Of a DNA stretch of 64,000 nucleotides, positions 1-12,742 are shown in pieces; position 1 is the first letter of the stretch; each line of letters begins with the position of its first letter. Under the pieces are notes generated by a model. It was not told the origin of the DNA and did not search any database. It saw nothing but the letters and a program-made list of their open reading frames with translations. A program made the position numbers and the translations under genes. Source of the stretch: Setoptus koraiensis (Eukaryota > Arthropoda); contig CM106585.1 of the NCBI GenBank assembly GCA_048013815.1, forward strand, positions 3,100,001 to 3,164,000. The letters run 5' to 3'.

Positions 1-419
1 TATAAAATGGATTCTCTTTACTTTGCTCCTTTTGGATCATCTTTCTCATAAATGAAATTCTGTCACAGCTTTATATCCAACCATCACTCAATATATCTCT
101 CACTCTCTACAATTGTGTATATCTACAATTTTTCTCGAACAAATTCAATGCGATTCATCTATAAGAATGGCAGAGAAAGAAAGAGATAAACATTCATCAT
201 TACTTAAGCTGCCTGACAAAGCAGCATTTAGTGGCGTCACGTCAAATTGTGAGGCGTCCACATTGTGCGCTTCGTGGCGAAGCCTACCAAACCAAACGAA
301 CACGGGCTCTATCTCTTTATAACCGGCTTATGTTCGAGCATAGATAAATTGTATAATGTTTTGATGCGGATCTATCTGAACTGGGATGGATAAGGGAAGT
401 GGGGAGGGTGCCAGAAGAA

Positions 420-457
420 TAGTGAGTTAGTTGGCCAAATGGCCAACTAACTCACTA
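420..457. repeat. Perfect inverted repeat, 17-bp arms, 4-base loop
   Basis: Bases 420-436 read TAGTGAGTTAGTTGGCC and 441-457 are their exact reverse complement, around the loop AAAT. It matches no other repeat family in the window. It could be a cruciform-forming site or the relic of a tiny palindromic element. Confidence 0.85.
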
Positions 458-3400
458 CCTGGTATAGAAAGGAGGCGAAAGAAATAGCATCATGATGATG
501 TTTTATCGTGTGCGGCCTGTGTGTTGCATCGGTACAACTATCAAAGTATTTTGCACTGAACAAACCTAGTCTAGTTTTGTTAGCAAACAAGATGCAAGAT
601 CTAGATAGGAGATAGGCAAATATTAAGATATTTATCTCGCCATAACCACATCTGCACACACGCTGATAGACGAAGCAAAACAACCAAACCAGTATCTTTC
701 TCTTCGCCATGAATTGACGCTCAGTGGATTCCTCGAAATATCACGACCCTCTATATGCGGTACGATGCCAACGAACGACTGGGCCCGAACACGTCGTTAT
801 CATTGGTTATTCAGCTATGCTATGTGATACTGATTGGTGTTCGGCCTAGAACCTCTGATTTGAGGGTTTCTTTTAATGCAGTTTCCTAACAAAAGAAGCG
901 CCCCTTTTCGCAGCCTCCAATTGAGTGATCTTATTTGTGGCAAGACAAGCTGGGGAGGTTAAAAAATGGTGCAGGTGAATACCACAAAAGGGTTGGCTAG
1001 GTCGCTGTTATTGTTGTCATTATTATTGTTCGTATTTGAGGCACTCTCGAAACGTTAATGATTATGGTTATTAATTCTCGCCTTTTGCAACTTATCGAAA
1101 CACTTCTTGGAGCCGATGAACATTTCGTTGCCTTTTGGCAAACAACAATGCGCCCAACAAATGAGAAATACTGAACGCATTGAACGACAACTCAGTGGCA
1201 AGTGGCAACTATTGGTTACCACGAGCTATCACGTGCTATGGAGAGCACCACAACATGACAGCGATAACAACAGCACAGATAACAACAATACCAGCACTGT
1301 CAATGTATTCACGTGCTGGTTGTGCTGCTTTTGTGAGGCAAACAATAACAGAAATGGTCGGCAGACAACACCATAAAACACGACAACAAAAAAGATCTGG
1401 ACATGTGTACAGTGACAGTGTTTTGTTCTTGGCAAATTTGCGACTGCAAACAGTCTCACATGCAAACTTTGACGTATCTATTCACCTAGCGGCTAGAGAC
1501 TCGCGTGTAGCCAACCAATGATTGTTCCGGTGGGAGAGCGCAAGTCGAAACAACTGTTGTTGATGAGGTAGCGAGAAGATTTCTCTGTTTCGTCTGTTTC
1601 TATTCATGCCTTGCACTTGTGCATGGAATGAATGTAGTAAGTTATATTTCAAGTAGTCTCCCAAATGTGATTGCTCCATCAAGGGCAGAAAAGGGTAAAA
1701 CACAGATAGCTAGCACCTCGTCAAAAGAGGGGTCCACTTGTACACACTGGCTCGACTTATGGCCATAACTTATCGGAATGGCCACTTTTAGCTAGATCGT
1801 AAGATGGCAACACAACGATCGTTGTGCCTTGTGAGTGATGGCTCATTTGTGTGACAGCTAGTGCGAGATGGTAATATAATGTGTGTCCAGTTTGTATGTG
1901 TGTTTAATTTAAATAATTGCTTTTGTGTATGTGCGTGCATTTAGGCACATTTATAGCGAGTGTCCGAATCGAGTGTTAGCCAAAATGGTCTGGCCAGCGC
2001 CAGTGATGGCGCCATCATTAGTTATAAGAAGCTCGCTGGTTTGCTTGTCATGATTATATATTGTGTGCAGTCGTCTTCTCACTAAAGCAAACTAAATCCA
2101 CCCCCATATTAGTTGACATCTACTCGCTGGAGCCCATCATCATCCTTATAGCAATAATAAAACTTGTAAGTCTTAGGAGGCAACTTGTGGCCGATTGCAA
2201 TTGCCTGCCAGCCTATGCACTTGCCCTGGATCCACTGCTTTATTGATCAAACAACAACAACTTAGCCCCCATGATAATATGCATCTAGATATACAATTCA
2301 ATATATATGGGGCAAAGAGAAATTGTTGTCGCATGATGCCACGTGTTTGTGTAAGCTTCTGGTGTGCTGGCATAACCAAGAAGCGATTTGCGACATGCCA
2401 ACCAATACCGATGACAAATGAACGAGCGAACAAACAAACAAACTAAGCTTAACCAAACGAAACTAGACAAGATCAAACAAACTCAACTAGACTAAACCAA
2501 ACCAAAATAGAAGAAATGTTGCATCGGAAAAAGCATCAAGATGTCGGGATTAACATCTCGCCAAGCAAACTCACAATAGTGCGCGAATAGTATATGAGAG
2601 CCAAGGAGAAGGCTGTTCGTATGGGCCTATCGCCGTAGTTGCCATTTTAATCAGAGCTGGGCCTCGTGCGACCTTTAAGCTTGCCACTGACACCTCAAGC
2701 GCCAGGTGGAGGAATAAATTGTGTCAGTTTATCTTTGCTTAACATGCAAGAGATGTTGACTTGGTGATATATCGGACTGGCTATCCTTAATCAAAGATCG
2801 ATCAAATGTAATTGAGTATTTACATCTTGTTCTTCTTTTCAGTCGAGCCAACCTACTATTATATAAGTACTTGGAGCGAGGCCATTACACTCGATAGGCG
2901 CACAAATATACACTGGCCATGAGATTGTTATTACTATCGTCTCTATTATTATTACTGTTATCATTATGTGCAAGTTGTAGCAATTGTATGTGGTATGTGG
3001 CAATTGTATGTGATGCGATGCAACCAGAAACAGAGCAAACAAACTATTCCTGAGACAATAATAATGTAAATAATCCATCTGAATTAATTTAACTGGCTAT
3101 CGGTGCAAGTGTTGTTAAGTGAAATCTTCAAGTGGTATCACATTTCGACCACTATACACCAGTCCGACCAGCATCTATGGTGGCTATCGATGGAACAACA
3201 GACACTTGCTTCCAACCAACGTTTCCACTGGCCCTGTCCGTGGGCCATTAGTGCTTTTGAATCGAGGGGACCACTTGAACTATTGTATCATCAGCCGCGG
3301 CTTCACCTAGCCGCTCCTATGGTAGTGAAACGAGCAGTGCACTCTTGCTTGCTTTAGTCTCGACATTCATTGAATCTATTCACGATCAGATGCGATCCTC

Positions 3401-3521
3401 CGGGCCTCATCCGGGCCACACTCATAATAACGCTCCGGCCGAGTTTATGGAGCGTGAAAATTCTCGCTTCTCGCTAGAAACACAAGGCATCGTTAGTATG
3501 ATATTAGTGTAGCGATGAGGT

Positions 3522-3572
3522 CGGCCAGCCAGCCAGCAAGCCGACCAGCCGACCAGCCAACCAGCCAACCAG
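3522..3572. repeat. CCAGCC/CCAACC simple repeat
   Basis: Degenerate tandem CCAGC, CCGAC and CCAAC units. Low-complexity sequence with no coding support. Confidence 0.6.
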
Positions 3573-4756
3573 GCACCAGTTATTGAGCCAACCGTATCAT
3601 GTTGATGCTTGAGTGGCAGTTGGCGAGCTGTCCAACACTGGTCTACCATAAAGCTGAGTCGAGCTTGTGACTAAGCCATCGACTTATCGCCTTTCATATA
3701 GTACAATACTCTCTCCATTGAGTCTTTTTCTCTCACTTCTCTTTAATCTTTTCTGCCCAGTTCCGTTATTCTTGTCTAACCATCACTTGGACATGCGACA
3801 AATATCATTGTTATTGTTCACATCACCAACTAATACATTAATACATGTTTTTTGTTGTTGCCATTGTTGTTGGTCCCGCCCGTTAGTGTTGCTGGCAAAT
3901 ATTTTCTCTAATACAGTTGTGGTGACACGACTGTGTTAGACAGCCAAACTATCCCAATGGCTAACAGGCTGACTGGCGCATGCCCAAGCGGATGCGCAAA
4001 TTGTGTGCCCATTGCAAAGACCAGACCAAACCAGAACTGCTGTGTGTTTGTGTGAACGAGAGCTAGTTTCTGGCGCCTCACAATAAGTACAACAACAACA
4101 GCGTAAACGACAATTTAAACTGCACTAGCGAGAATAGCTACAACAAATTGAGTCTTTTCTCGTGTAAATCGTCAGCAAGTACCAATAGAGGCAGCCAAGT
4201 TGCAAACTGAAATCTAGTGTGCAAGAAACAGAATAACTAACTGCAAGAGAGGCCCCGAATCTTGAGATTAGATCCGACAATAATTTATCACCAAATAACA
4301 ACTGTAGCACAACAACAACTATGGGCTTGTTAACTATCTAACGTAACGTGAATAAAGTTAAGTGAAGTGAATTGAAGTAAGGACAGCTAAGGTATGTCAT
4401 TTCAAGTGGAGCGAAAACGGGAACTAACGTTTAACTAACATCGCTTAAATAACAGTATGATGAGACATTAAGTTGTCAATTGATTTGAGCTTTCGTGACA
4501 CTTTCTGTTTGATCGGATCATATAAAAAATCAGTTAAAGTTAGTGCAAACACCTTCAAAAATAATCACTAGCATACAGATATCACCATTTGGAAAATAGA
4601 AGCAGATTTTGGTGTTTGAGTGAGAAATTGTTACTCCAATTCAGCTCATCTTGCCCAAGCTAGTTTGACTCTCGACAATTTGACTTTGAAGTTGAGTTTA
4701 CAAATGAAACTATACTACTACAACGAATAATTTTATATAGTCGAATTGTGACGAAC

Positions 4757-7700
4757 ATGAATCGCTTTTTATGTATCAACCAGAAAGATAACTCTGGAGA
4801 CATGTGGCACCCAATCAAGGTCACCAGCAAGCTCCTTGTAGGAGTGTTTGTTTCCTTATTAGTGTTATCAGCGATTGCAGTTGAATTCACTGACCATCAT
4901 CGGCTCCATCTTAATCGACGCTCTCGCCAGCATCATCAGCAAAAACAAAGCGAGAAAAGAGGTTACACTAATGATAAGTTGCAACTAGAATATCTAAACC
5001 AACATTTTATGCAATCGGACTCTGATGGTTCATCGGCCAATGATCCGTTAGTTGATGACAGCAACAACTATTACCCCGATAATCGGCAGAGTGCTACGAC
5101 CGGTGAACAATGGCCAACACTTATCGGCACCGACCAGAATGTCCGGCGGGCTGAAAATCGAAAATCATGCCCGCGTCATTGCTCAAGCCAACTTCGCGCT
5201 AAAGCGCTTAAAATACCAATTAATGACTATGTTGTTCCATCAATGAGAGACGTCGATCCACCCAACGATAAATTGATCTATAAGCAAAAAGCTTCTTCCA
5301 TTTGCGGCTCCGACAAGAAATTCTACCCAACTTATTGTCACATGCAACGAGCCTCTTGTAGAACTCGGCAGACGATTCATCCCGTAGACCCGAATGTATG
5401 CTTATTCAAGTTGCATGATTCTAAACATGGTGAAAACGAAATTGTTTCGCAAACAAGCGACTCATCGAGGCGATATATACAAGAAATCAAAAAAGTAAAA
5501 AGAGATCATCTGATCGACGATCAAAACGAAGTTATTGAAGGCGAAAAGATTGATCAAGACGATTTTGACGAAGAACAAGATGAATTGATTGATAATGATC
5601 TCGGAGCGATTCTCGAAAAAAATAGCAAATACTACGATACTTTGAAATTATTCGAACTATCAAATCTGGAGAATAAGTTGCAACCAGATTCGACAAACAA
5701 TAGTGAAACTGTGATAGATAGTAGCAAACATATTTGCAATCGTCAGCTATACAACCAAATGCTTATTAAAATTGCAGCCTCAAGTGAGTATAAATGATTC
5801 ATATTTTTTCCTATAAGTAACCATTTGCATCGAACATCTTATTAAATTCCCCACCTTTTTTCCATGTTGCTTTTTGTTTTTTTTTTTGATTACCAGCTGT
5901 GAGAGATTCAAGCGAAATATTCCATTATTTTGATAGGAATCACGATCTCAAAATTAGCCCACACGAACTGCTTTTAGATAACGACGAATCATCATCCTTC
6001 TTTTATGCTCGAAGCAACGAAGAGTTACCAATCAACATTAGAGGCAACTATATATTGGAGCCTTTGTTTGATGACAATCCGTGTTCATTGAGTCATATTC
6101 TATTGTATGAGGATGTGAATAGAGATGATGCACTTGATTTAAATGAGATGACAACTGCCTTCCAGTCGATCTTGCCAAGCATTCCTGGCGGACAGAAAAA
6201 ACTTATTAATGACCCAACGACTCGAAACAGGGTTATCAGTAGCTCTAAGGAGCACCATGTGAATTTGGGTGACATATATAGAATAGATTGCCAATTAAAC
6301 GACGACAATATTCAGGAAAAAAGCGACAATCCTAAAATTGAATGGTTACGCAATGGAGTTCAATTGGGTAGTCAGCCGATCTATGCACAACAGCAATCTA
6401 CAAACACACTTCGTCAGCTCACTATTGATCAAAAGGATTGGTCGCTATTATTCAGAGACATACAATTGTTTATGGCAGGCAACTACACTTGTCGACGGCA
6501 AATCGGCGAATATTCATCACCACCTCTGTTAATTTATGAGCAGCACCATTATTTGTACGTTTTCGGTGAGTTTATTAAAATAAAATAACACAAAACAACT
6601 CTATCATTTTTAAAAACTACCAAACGCATTATATTAATACTCGCCCCGTATACCATGACACGTTGTTTAGTATCACCGAAAGTGACTGTGAGACCCGCAT
6701 TCCAATGGGCACCAATCAATTCTCAAGTTCAGCTAGAGTGCCAATATGAGTATTTATCCTTGTTCATTAACGACGGTGGATCACTGATTAAAATTAGATG
6801 GTTCAAGAATGGCCAGGAGCTTGAGGATAAGGATCAGACAGCAACCAATAGTTATCACACTAACAATTCAACAAGCTCGCCCGATGATGGTTTTTACGAG
6901 TATGACTCCCAATCATCGTCTATTGTGGCTAACACTTTCCAAGAAGCCTCCCCAAACGAAAATGTCCATTCATCGCATGAAACTGTCAACAGGAACAACA
7001 AAAATGGCGCTAAAGATATTGCACAAGTACAGACTCTAGACCAACAACGAGCCAAGAGCTCTTCGGTTAGTGTCAGCATGAGGTCAAGCAGGCTTACGAT
7101 AAACTCTCTGGCACAAACGGATACAAGTTTAATATCTTGTCAGGCAAGTTTAGATTTTCACGGCTCATCAGGAGTAAACAGCAACAACAATTTACCGACA
7201 ATTGATAAATTAGACAAATTATCATTGTCAGCTTCAGATTATGGCTCACTTCTTGTTCAGGATGAACCGGCACCGATTGCAATCCATGAGCTTGACTCTG
7301 GCAAAGAACATCTTTGGTTGTTTCACGACAATGGTATCACTATTTATTCGATATCGCTGAATGACGCAGATGATCAAATACAGCTAATTAAAAAATTCAC
7401 AGGTCATGACACAATAGAGCCTCAGATCGACAATAACTGGAATCAATTGACATTGTGCGGTGGCGTAAGTCCCAACGAGGCGGTCATATGCGAATGGAGT
7501 GATAATGCTGTCATTGTGAGGCCGCATTACTTGACACCTTATGGATCTGTCGATCAACAGAAACGCCGCAGAAGAAGCAAACAATCGCTCGGCTATATTT
7601 ATGTGGGCCAGCCAAATCTTAATAGAGTGCTGGTGTTTGACAGTCAACAATTTGAGATAGTGTCCATTTTGAACACAGATCCACAGCCAAAGCAACTGTG

Positions 7701-9198
7701 GCTTTACAACACCATAGACCATGTGCCAAATATTAATCAGCATAATCCAACGAGAATTGCATCGCCCGCGGAGAATCATCGAAACAAGATGCGCAAACAA
7801 GACAACATAGCCATATCAACTCAAGCTCAGTTTGGGTACGATATATGGATCTTATGTCATGGTCAACCATTGGTTGTCGACACCACAAACATCAGCAAAA
7901 TCACTGTCAATGATTCGCCATATCATGCCAAGTCAAACGTAACAGATTTCATCAAAAATAAGGACAAAAATACGATGACGAGCAATTATGAAGCAGATGA
8001 TCAGTGGTCACTGGTATCGGATAAACAAAAAATTGCTAATTATTGGCAACAGCAAATGGTGAGCAAAGAACAACGCTTAAGAAATCGTAAAAGTGTCCAA
8101 ATTATTCGCACAACTAATAGGTCTAACATCGACGTACTTAATAGGCACGGTGACACTAAACTATCGACAACTATGACAAATAATCGAAGCTTGCGCAGTC
8201 ATCATCTTCTCAATAAAATAGATAAATATCAGTCGGACGAGAAATTGTCGGAGTCCGCAAGTCAAGCTGCAACACTATCGTCAGACAGCTTGAAACGTTT
8301 TAAATCAAACAACTCTATAGCCATGTATCATCTTAAATCCAATCATCCGTTTGGCCTTATTCACGATCTTTACATGCCCCCTGTGGCAACACCATTAGTT
8401 GATAATCATCGTTACCAGGTCCAATATGCCTATGTTTCGCATTACGATGAACCAAAATTAACCCGTATAAACATGAAAATCATGGCCTCAGACAACATTT
8501 TCAATTTAGGCGATTGTGTCCCAGTATATCAATTAACAACAGCTACCGGTCTGCTCATAATTCAGTGCCGTACACCAGTCACTCATCAACTTAAAGGCCA
8601 ACTAATATTAGATCAGCTAACAAGTTCTTTTATTGGTTACAATCCGGATATCCGAGCCCAGCGAAGCTCTCTATCGCCAGATCATAGATATCTGGTTAGT
8701 ATCCATACTAATTACAACTACTACAACACCAGTGACATCAGAAAAGAATTTAAAAATGATAAAAATGTTTTTGGTAGCGTCGACATGAGGAGTGAGAATC
8801 AAGCAGTAGGCAAGAGATTTTCATCAACAAAAATTATTGTTCAGAAAGTTGAACCTTCTGGTCTAGAGTTTCAATATGATGTTAACACGTCACTATCTAT
8901 AATAGATTGTGCTTTTGTGTGGAAAAACGGCGATTATGATGCAATATTAGTGTCAGATCAAGGAAAACAAAATGAAATATTGAGCTTGCGCTTATTAGAT
9001 GGACGTGTTGAATTGATCAGCGGAATCTCGGGTAATATCTTCAATCAGCGTTCAAACTTGAAAGTATCAGAAAGATCGAAAATGGCCGCAGTGACCACCA
9101 ACAATGGTGTCTACGTCTTGGATATGGAGGACAACAGAGTCAAATGTCAAGTGCCTAAGCATCATCAATTCACATCAGCCACCATTTTGTGGGCATAG
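4757..9198 (+). CDS. FSTL5: Follistatin-related protein, FSTL4/5 type
   Basis: Three exons, 4757-5783, 5897-6565 and 6671-9198, joined by GT-AG introns that are all phase 1, give about 1407 residues. The start is the first ATG after the upstream stop; ATG 4802 is an alternative. Domains in order: hydrophobic signal or anchor segment (about 25-42), Kazal/follistatin-like cysteine module (about 137-215), EF-hand loops DRNHDLKISPHE (about 354) and DVNRDDALDLNE (about 415), Ig domain ending GNYTC (about 455-550), a second Ig domain (about 570-745), then a long C-terminal region with propeller-like strands such as GYIYVGQPNLNRVLVFD. Signal, Kazal, EF-hand pair, two Ig and a large C-terminal domain is the FSTL4/5 order. 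Vertebrate members are about 850 residues; the excess lies in low-complexity N, S, D and Q inserts between domains. Likely a secreted, calcium-binding extracellular protein; its ligand is unknown. Introns are 113 and 105 bp. Confidence 0.88.
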
Positions 9199-9235
9199 AC
9201 AAATTATTTATAAACAACCGAACAATTAGCTACTG

Positions 9236-9241
9236 AATAAA
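9236..9241 (+). terminator. Polyadenylation signal AATAAA of the FSTL-like gene
   Basis: AATAAA lies 38 bp after the stop codon, a normal spacing for a short 3' UTR. Confidence 0.65.
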
Positions 9242-9475
9242 CAATATCTGGTCTTACAATGAAGTCGATGTATTCCGAATTCATTTCCACAACGGAATGT
9301 TTTGAACCAATGTATCACGATTCTCAAGCACACACGATAAGTGGCGAATCTCAACTTAAGATAATTGACTAAAATGTCTACCTCGCTACAATTGTCAAAG
9401 TATCTTTCACTCATCTAGACTCGGACGCTTTACAGTGAAACTGGCTGAACGGCCACATTCTGTATGGCCACAAAG

Positions 9476-9884
9476 GACCTGCTGGAGGCCGTCACATCTC
9501 CGTCGTCGCTCCCGCGACGACTGCGTGCGACGGCAACCCTTCAGGTAGGGTTGATGAGCGCTTCGGGTTTCGGGGTTCGCCTTCAGCCCTCCGCTCAAGT
9601 GACTGCAATTCATTTACTACGGCGGGTTCATGTCCCATACGTAGATTTGTTCGGATATCTTGAGAACCGGAGGTTGAATAATTCTGTAAATGATGTCAGT
9701 CTGCTCGTCATACTTTGATCTAGCTGCATATCGAGTTTTAAGCCTGTATCTTGAACTTCATGTATAACCGGAACAGGAAGTTTCCGCACTTCCGGACTAG
9801 TCAAACTGTTGCGAGGGGGCCGTACGGGCCCCATGTGTGAAGTTTTATCGAAATCGGAGTGTGGCGCTATTCTGCACTACACCC
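9476..9884 (-). mobile_element. Merlin-derived MITE fragment
   Basis: Contains the GC-rich block shared by all Merlin derivatives here (GGAGGCCGTCACATCTCCG), the GGAAGTTTCCGCACTTCCGG arm and a decayed terminus with ...CTACACCC at 9884. The opposite terminus is missing. Confidence 0.7.
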
Positions 9885-9919
9885 AAAAACTCATTCAGGT
9901 AATGGAAATTCTGATTTCT

Positions 9920-10092
9920 AGCGCTTAATTTTAATTAATTTTAATTAAGAAGCTACTGGGGTAGTGATGATGGATACGTTAATTCACTTGACTATGTAAT
10001 CCTATGGAGGTTTGACTTGGTCTATTATCTCTTCACTCGAAAATATTTCGCATGCAATCCTATGGAGATTTGACTAGGTCAAATTTGTGAGG
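9920..10092 (+). mobile_element. HINE (Helentron-type) 5' end fragment
   Basis: Starts AGCGCTTAATTTTAATTAA after a T and continues with the shared 5' block (GATGGATACGTTAATTCAC, then AATCCTATGGAGG). It stops abruptly at a gypsy protease fragment; no 3' end is present. Confidence 0.7.
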
Positions 10093-10325
10093 TTGGTTGT
10101 CGCCTAGATTATCTATGACCGCGAAACGTGCATCGTCGATTATTCTCGTGTTGTTGTTGTCTTTAACCGTAAGTTCGCTTACCAAAACTCCTCGGACAGG
10201 TAACTTGTGTCCATCTGCAGCTGTCAGTGCGCTACATTCTTTGTTGTCAAACTCGATCTTGTTGTCTAGGCAATACTTGAGGCTTACGGCGGAGACTACG
10301 GCACCTGAATCTATGAGAGCAAGTG
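10093..10325 (-). mobile_element. Ty3/gypsy fossil: aspartic protease fragment
   Basis: The minus-strand frame contains ALIDSGAVVSAVS, the flap-and-catalytic-Asp signature of retroelement proteases. Only this piece remains, between a HINE end and a Merlin-like MITE. Broken and old. Confidence 0.7.
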
Positions 10326-11300
10326 GGGTGTTGTTCGGAATACGTACCAAGCCCGATTCCCTTCAAACTTCACACATGGGCCCCGAAGGGGCCCCCAAAA
10401 ACAAATAAAGTGGTCCGGAAGTGCGGAAATTTCTACTTCCGGAGATATGGGAAAATGCATTTTTCGGGCCTCTTAGGAGCCCCAGACCCCAAATTTTCGT
10501 ATGATTGTCTAGATCCTAATGCTTACTATGTGATAGCGTTAATATCAATCCCTTGCATCAACTCGTTCGGGAGATATTCGACAATAAGTGCAAGTCACAC
10601 TCCCGGTTTGCAAACTGACGCGATTCGGCTGTACTAGCACCTAGTTACGGTCTCTAAAGCAAGTTCACACCTTATATAAAAGAAACCCGGCCCGATCACG
10701 GGCCCCGCCCACTCGACTCCCAGTCCTCGGGAAGAATCTTTTTTAGTTAGGTGGCCGTCAGTCGTCCCGCCGGAGGCCGCAGGCCGTAGGCGTGGACGAC
10801 TGGAGGCCGAACCCCTTCTCCGGCCCGGGCCCAAGCTGTTCGACCGTGGTTTTCACAGCTGATCCTGTGCTGTACGTGAATCTGGTTCACGCATGAATAA
10901 ATCACGCGCAGCAGGTTGCAAAAAGTAATTATGCACGCGCTAGGACTCGGTGTGTGGTCGCACGATCTGCGGGCGCAGATCCGATCCGCGCCGCGCGCAT
11001 TGGTCACGCCTCTTCAGTTTGACCGCTTTTATTTTCTTCCTGCAGCTTCTAGGTACAGACTACCCTCGGTATGAAGACGTTAGTACCCTACCCGATGTCC
11101 GTGCGGGTGGGTACGGCCAATTATTCCGTCAATATGCCCTCAAATACCCTAGAATACCCAGTATGCGGTACCTCGGGTATCTCGGTAACGAAGAATTTCC
11201 GCACTTCCGGAATACCCGTTCGGGTATCAGGGTACAATACCCTACCCAAAAATACCCAAAATACCCAAATTGGGCGTGGTACGTATTCCGAACAATAACC
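10326..11300. mobile_element. Merlin-like MITE with near-perfect TIRs
   Basis: The left end GGGTGTTGTTCGGAATACG and the right end CGTATTCCGAACAATAACC are inverted copies over about 22 bp. Inside are a CCGGAAGTGCGGAA arm, a roughly 170-bp GC-rich block (about 10670-10835, nearly identical at 32760-32925) and a TACCC-rich segment (about 11060-11280). No clear 8-bp target duplication is seen at this copy. Confidence 0.75.
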
Positions 11301-11347
11301 TCTATCTCTATCTCTCTATCTACTCTAATTTTTTTTATTGCCTTTTT

Positions 11348-12140
11348 AGCGCTTAATTTTAATTAAGTAGCTATTGGGGTGGTTCTGGCAGATACGTTTA
11401 TTCACGTGGGTAGAACAAATCAGTGCTTTTTCCAACTAGGAAAAAATAGCACGGTGAAAGCTGTACTGTGAGAAATAAACTAGATAAATTTAGAACACTC
11501 AAGGCTTACAATGTTGATTAGTTAAATTTAGCACATAGAATGCTATGCGCGTTCACTTACTAGACGCGATTAGCACGCTCAAAGCTGAGATGCTAACTAG
11601 ATGAATTTAGCACAGCAGAAGGCTAGCTGTATACAATTCGGATTTAGTGCACTGGAAGCTAGAGGTGTTGGAACTAGGAGATTGTAGAACAGTAGATACT
11701 ATTCAGAATAACTACTGCTTCTCAGCACTGTCAATGCTGATGTGGCTGTAACTAGACGAGAGTAGCACGTTCAATACTGTGATGCTAACTAGATGAATTT
11801 AGCACAGCAGAAGGCTAGCTGTATACAACTCGGATTTAGTGCACTGGAAGCTACAGGCGTTAGAACTAGAAGATTGTAGTACAGCAGAAACTGCTCAACC
11901 ATTCAAGGTATCTAAACGTTAACAATGTTAACCCTATGGGAATTTGACTTTGTTAATTTTGACAATTTTTTTTTGTTCTCTGTGTTAAAGTATCTGAACG
12001 TTAACAATGTTAACTCTATGGGAATTTGACTTTGTTAATTTTGACAAATTTCTTTTGTTCCCTGTGTTAAAGTATCTAAACGTTAACAATGTTAACTCTA
12101 TGGGAATCTGACTTTGACGATTTTGATGAATTTTGATTTT
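11348..12140 (+). mobile_element. HINE, 5' end and tandem core
   Basis: Begins AGCGCTTAATTTTAATTAAG after a T run and closely follows the complete copy at 61911: GTAGAACAAATCAGTGC block, ATTTAGCACAGCAGAAGG blocks, then tandem 82-bp units. A Merlin MITE replaces the 3' part at 12141. Confidence 0.8.
11920..12118 (+). repeat. Tandem repeat of about 82 bp in a HINE core
   Basis: Units contain GTTAACAATGTTAAC, CTATGGGAATTTGACTTTG and TGTGTTAAAGTATCTAAACG. Three units are seen. The same array occurs at about 46610-46870 and 62280-62650. Confidence 0.8.
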
Positions 12141-12742
12141 GGGTGTTGTAGCGAATAGCGACCCAGTCAGATTTCGATGAAACTTTACACATCGGGCCCG
12201 TGGGGCCCCCTGACAACAGTTTGAGTGGTCCGAAAGTGCGGAAACTTCCGGTTCCGGTTTTACAAAAACATTGAGATACAGATTTGAAACTCACTAGATA
12301 ACTGAAACTGTGCATGCGGAATACGATCATGTCTATTTCAAGTCTGTACGACTTCCGGTTCACGAGATATTTGGTTAAAACTGCTGAGAGGGCGTCGACG
12401 GGACGAACTATCCGCGCGCCTGAATGAATTCGTGCGCTCAGAGGCTCATGCAATTTATCACACAAGCTGGCACAGCCTTTTTTCTGTGCCAAAAACATGT
12501 CTCCAGTTCGTTCTTTCACCTTCATTCCTGTGTGGATTGCAGTCACCTGAGCGGAGGGTAGAGGGCGCAGCCCGATACCCGAAGCGCTCATCAACCCTAC
12601 CCGAAGGGTTCCCGTCGCACGCAGTCGTCGCGGGAGCGACGACGGAGATGTGACGGCCTCCAGAATACGAGGCCGCAGGCCGAGTTTTCAGACCCATCGC
12701 ATGTTCATCCCCGAGCGCAGCGAAGCAATAATTCGGTCACTT
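12141..12742 (+). mobile_element. Merlin-derived MITE
   Basis: 5' end GGGTGTTGTAGCGAATAGCG, as in the autonomous copy at 52246. Contains the GGAAACTTCCGGTTCCGG arm and the shared block AGCGGAGGGTAGAGGGCGC. The right end is truncated against HINE sequence. Confidence 0.8.

Larger units (their letters stand above)
1..4756. other. Intergenic / upstream region, no gene supported
   Basis: No reading frame here has a recognisable domain or the base composition of the neighbouring gene. The stretch is AT-rich with short simple-sequence runs (AAACAAAC-like near 2430-2510, CCAGCC/CCAACC near 3522-3572). It is probably intergenic DNA, plus the promoter and 5' untranslated part of the FSTL-like gene at its right end. 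I could not place a convincing TATA box or upstream exon. Confidence 0.5.

Noticed and set aside
447-710. Hydrophobic frame in the upstream region
   Set aside because: Low-complexity antisense frame with no domain, splice or polyadenylation support.
11050-11290. TACCC-rich segments as telomere-like repeats
   Set aside because: They are degenerate, internal to MITEs and foldback elements, and recur at 33.3, 37.4, 44.5 and 56.8 kb with the same flanks.
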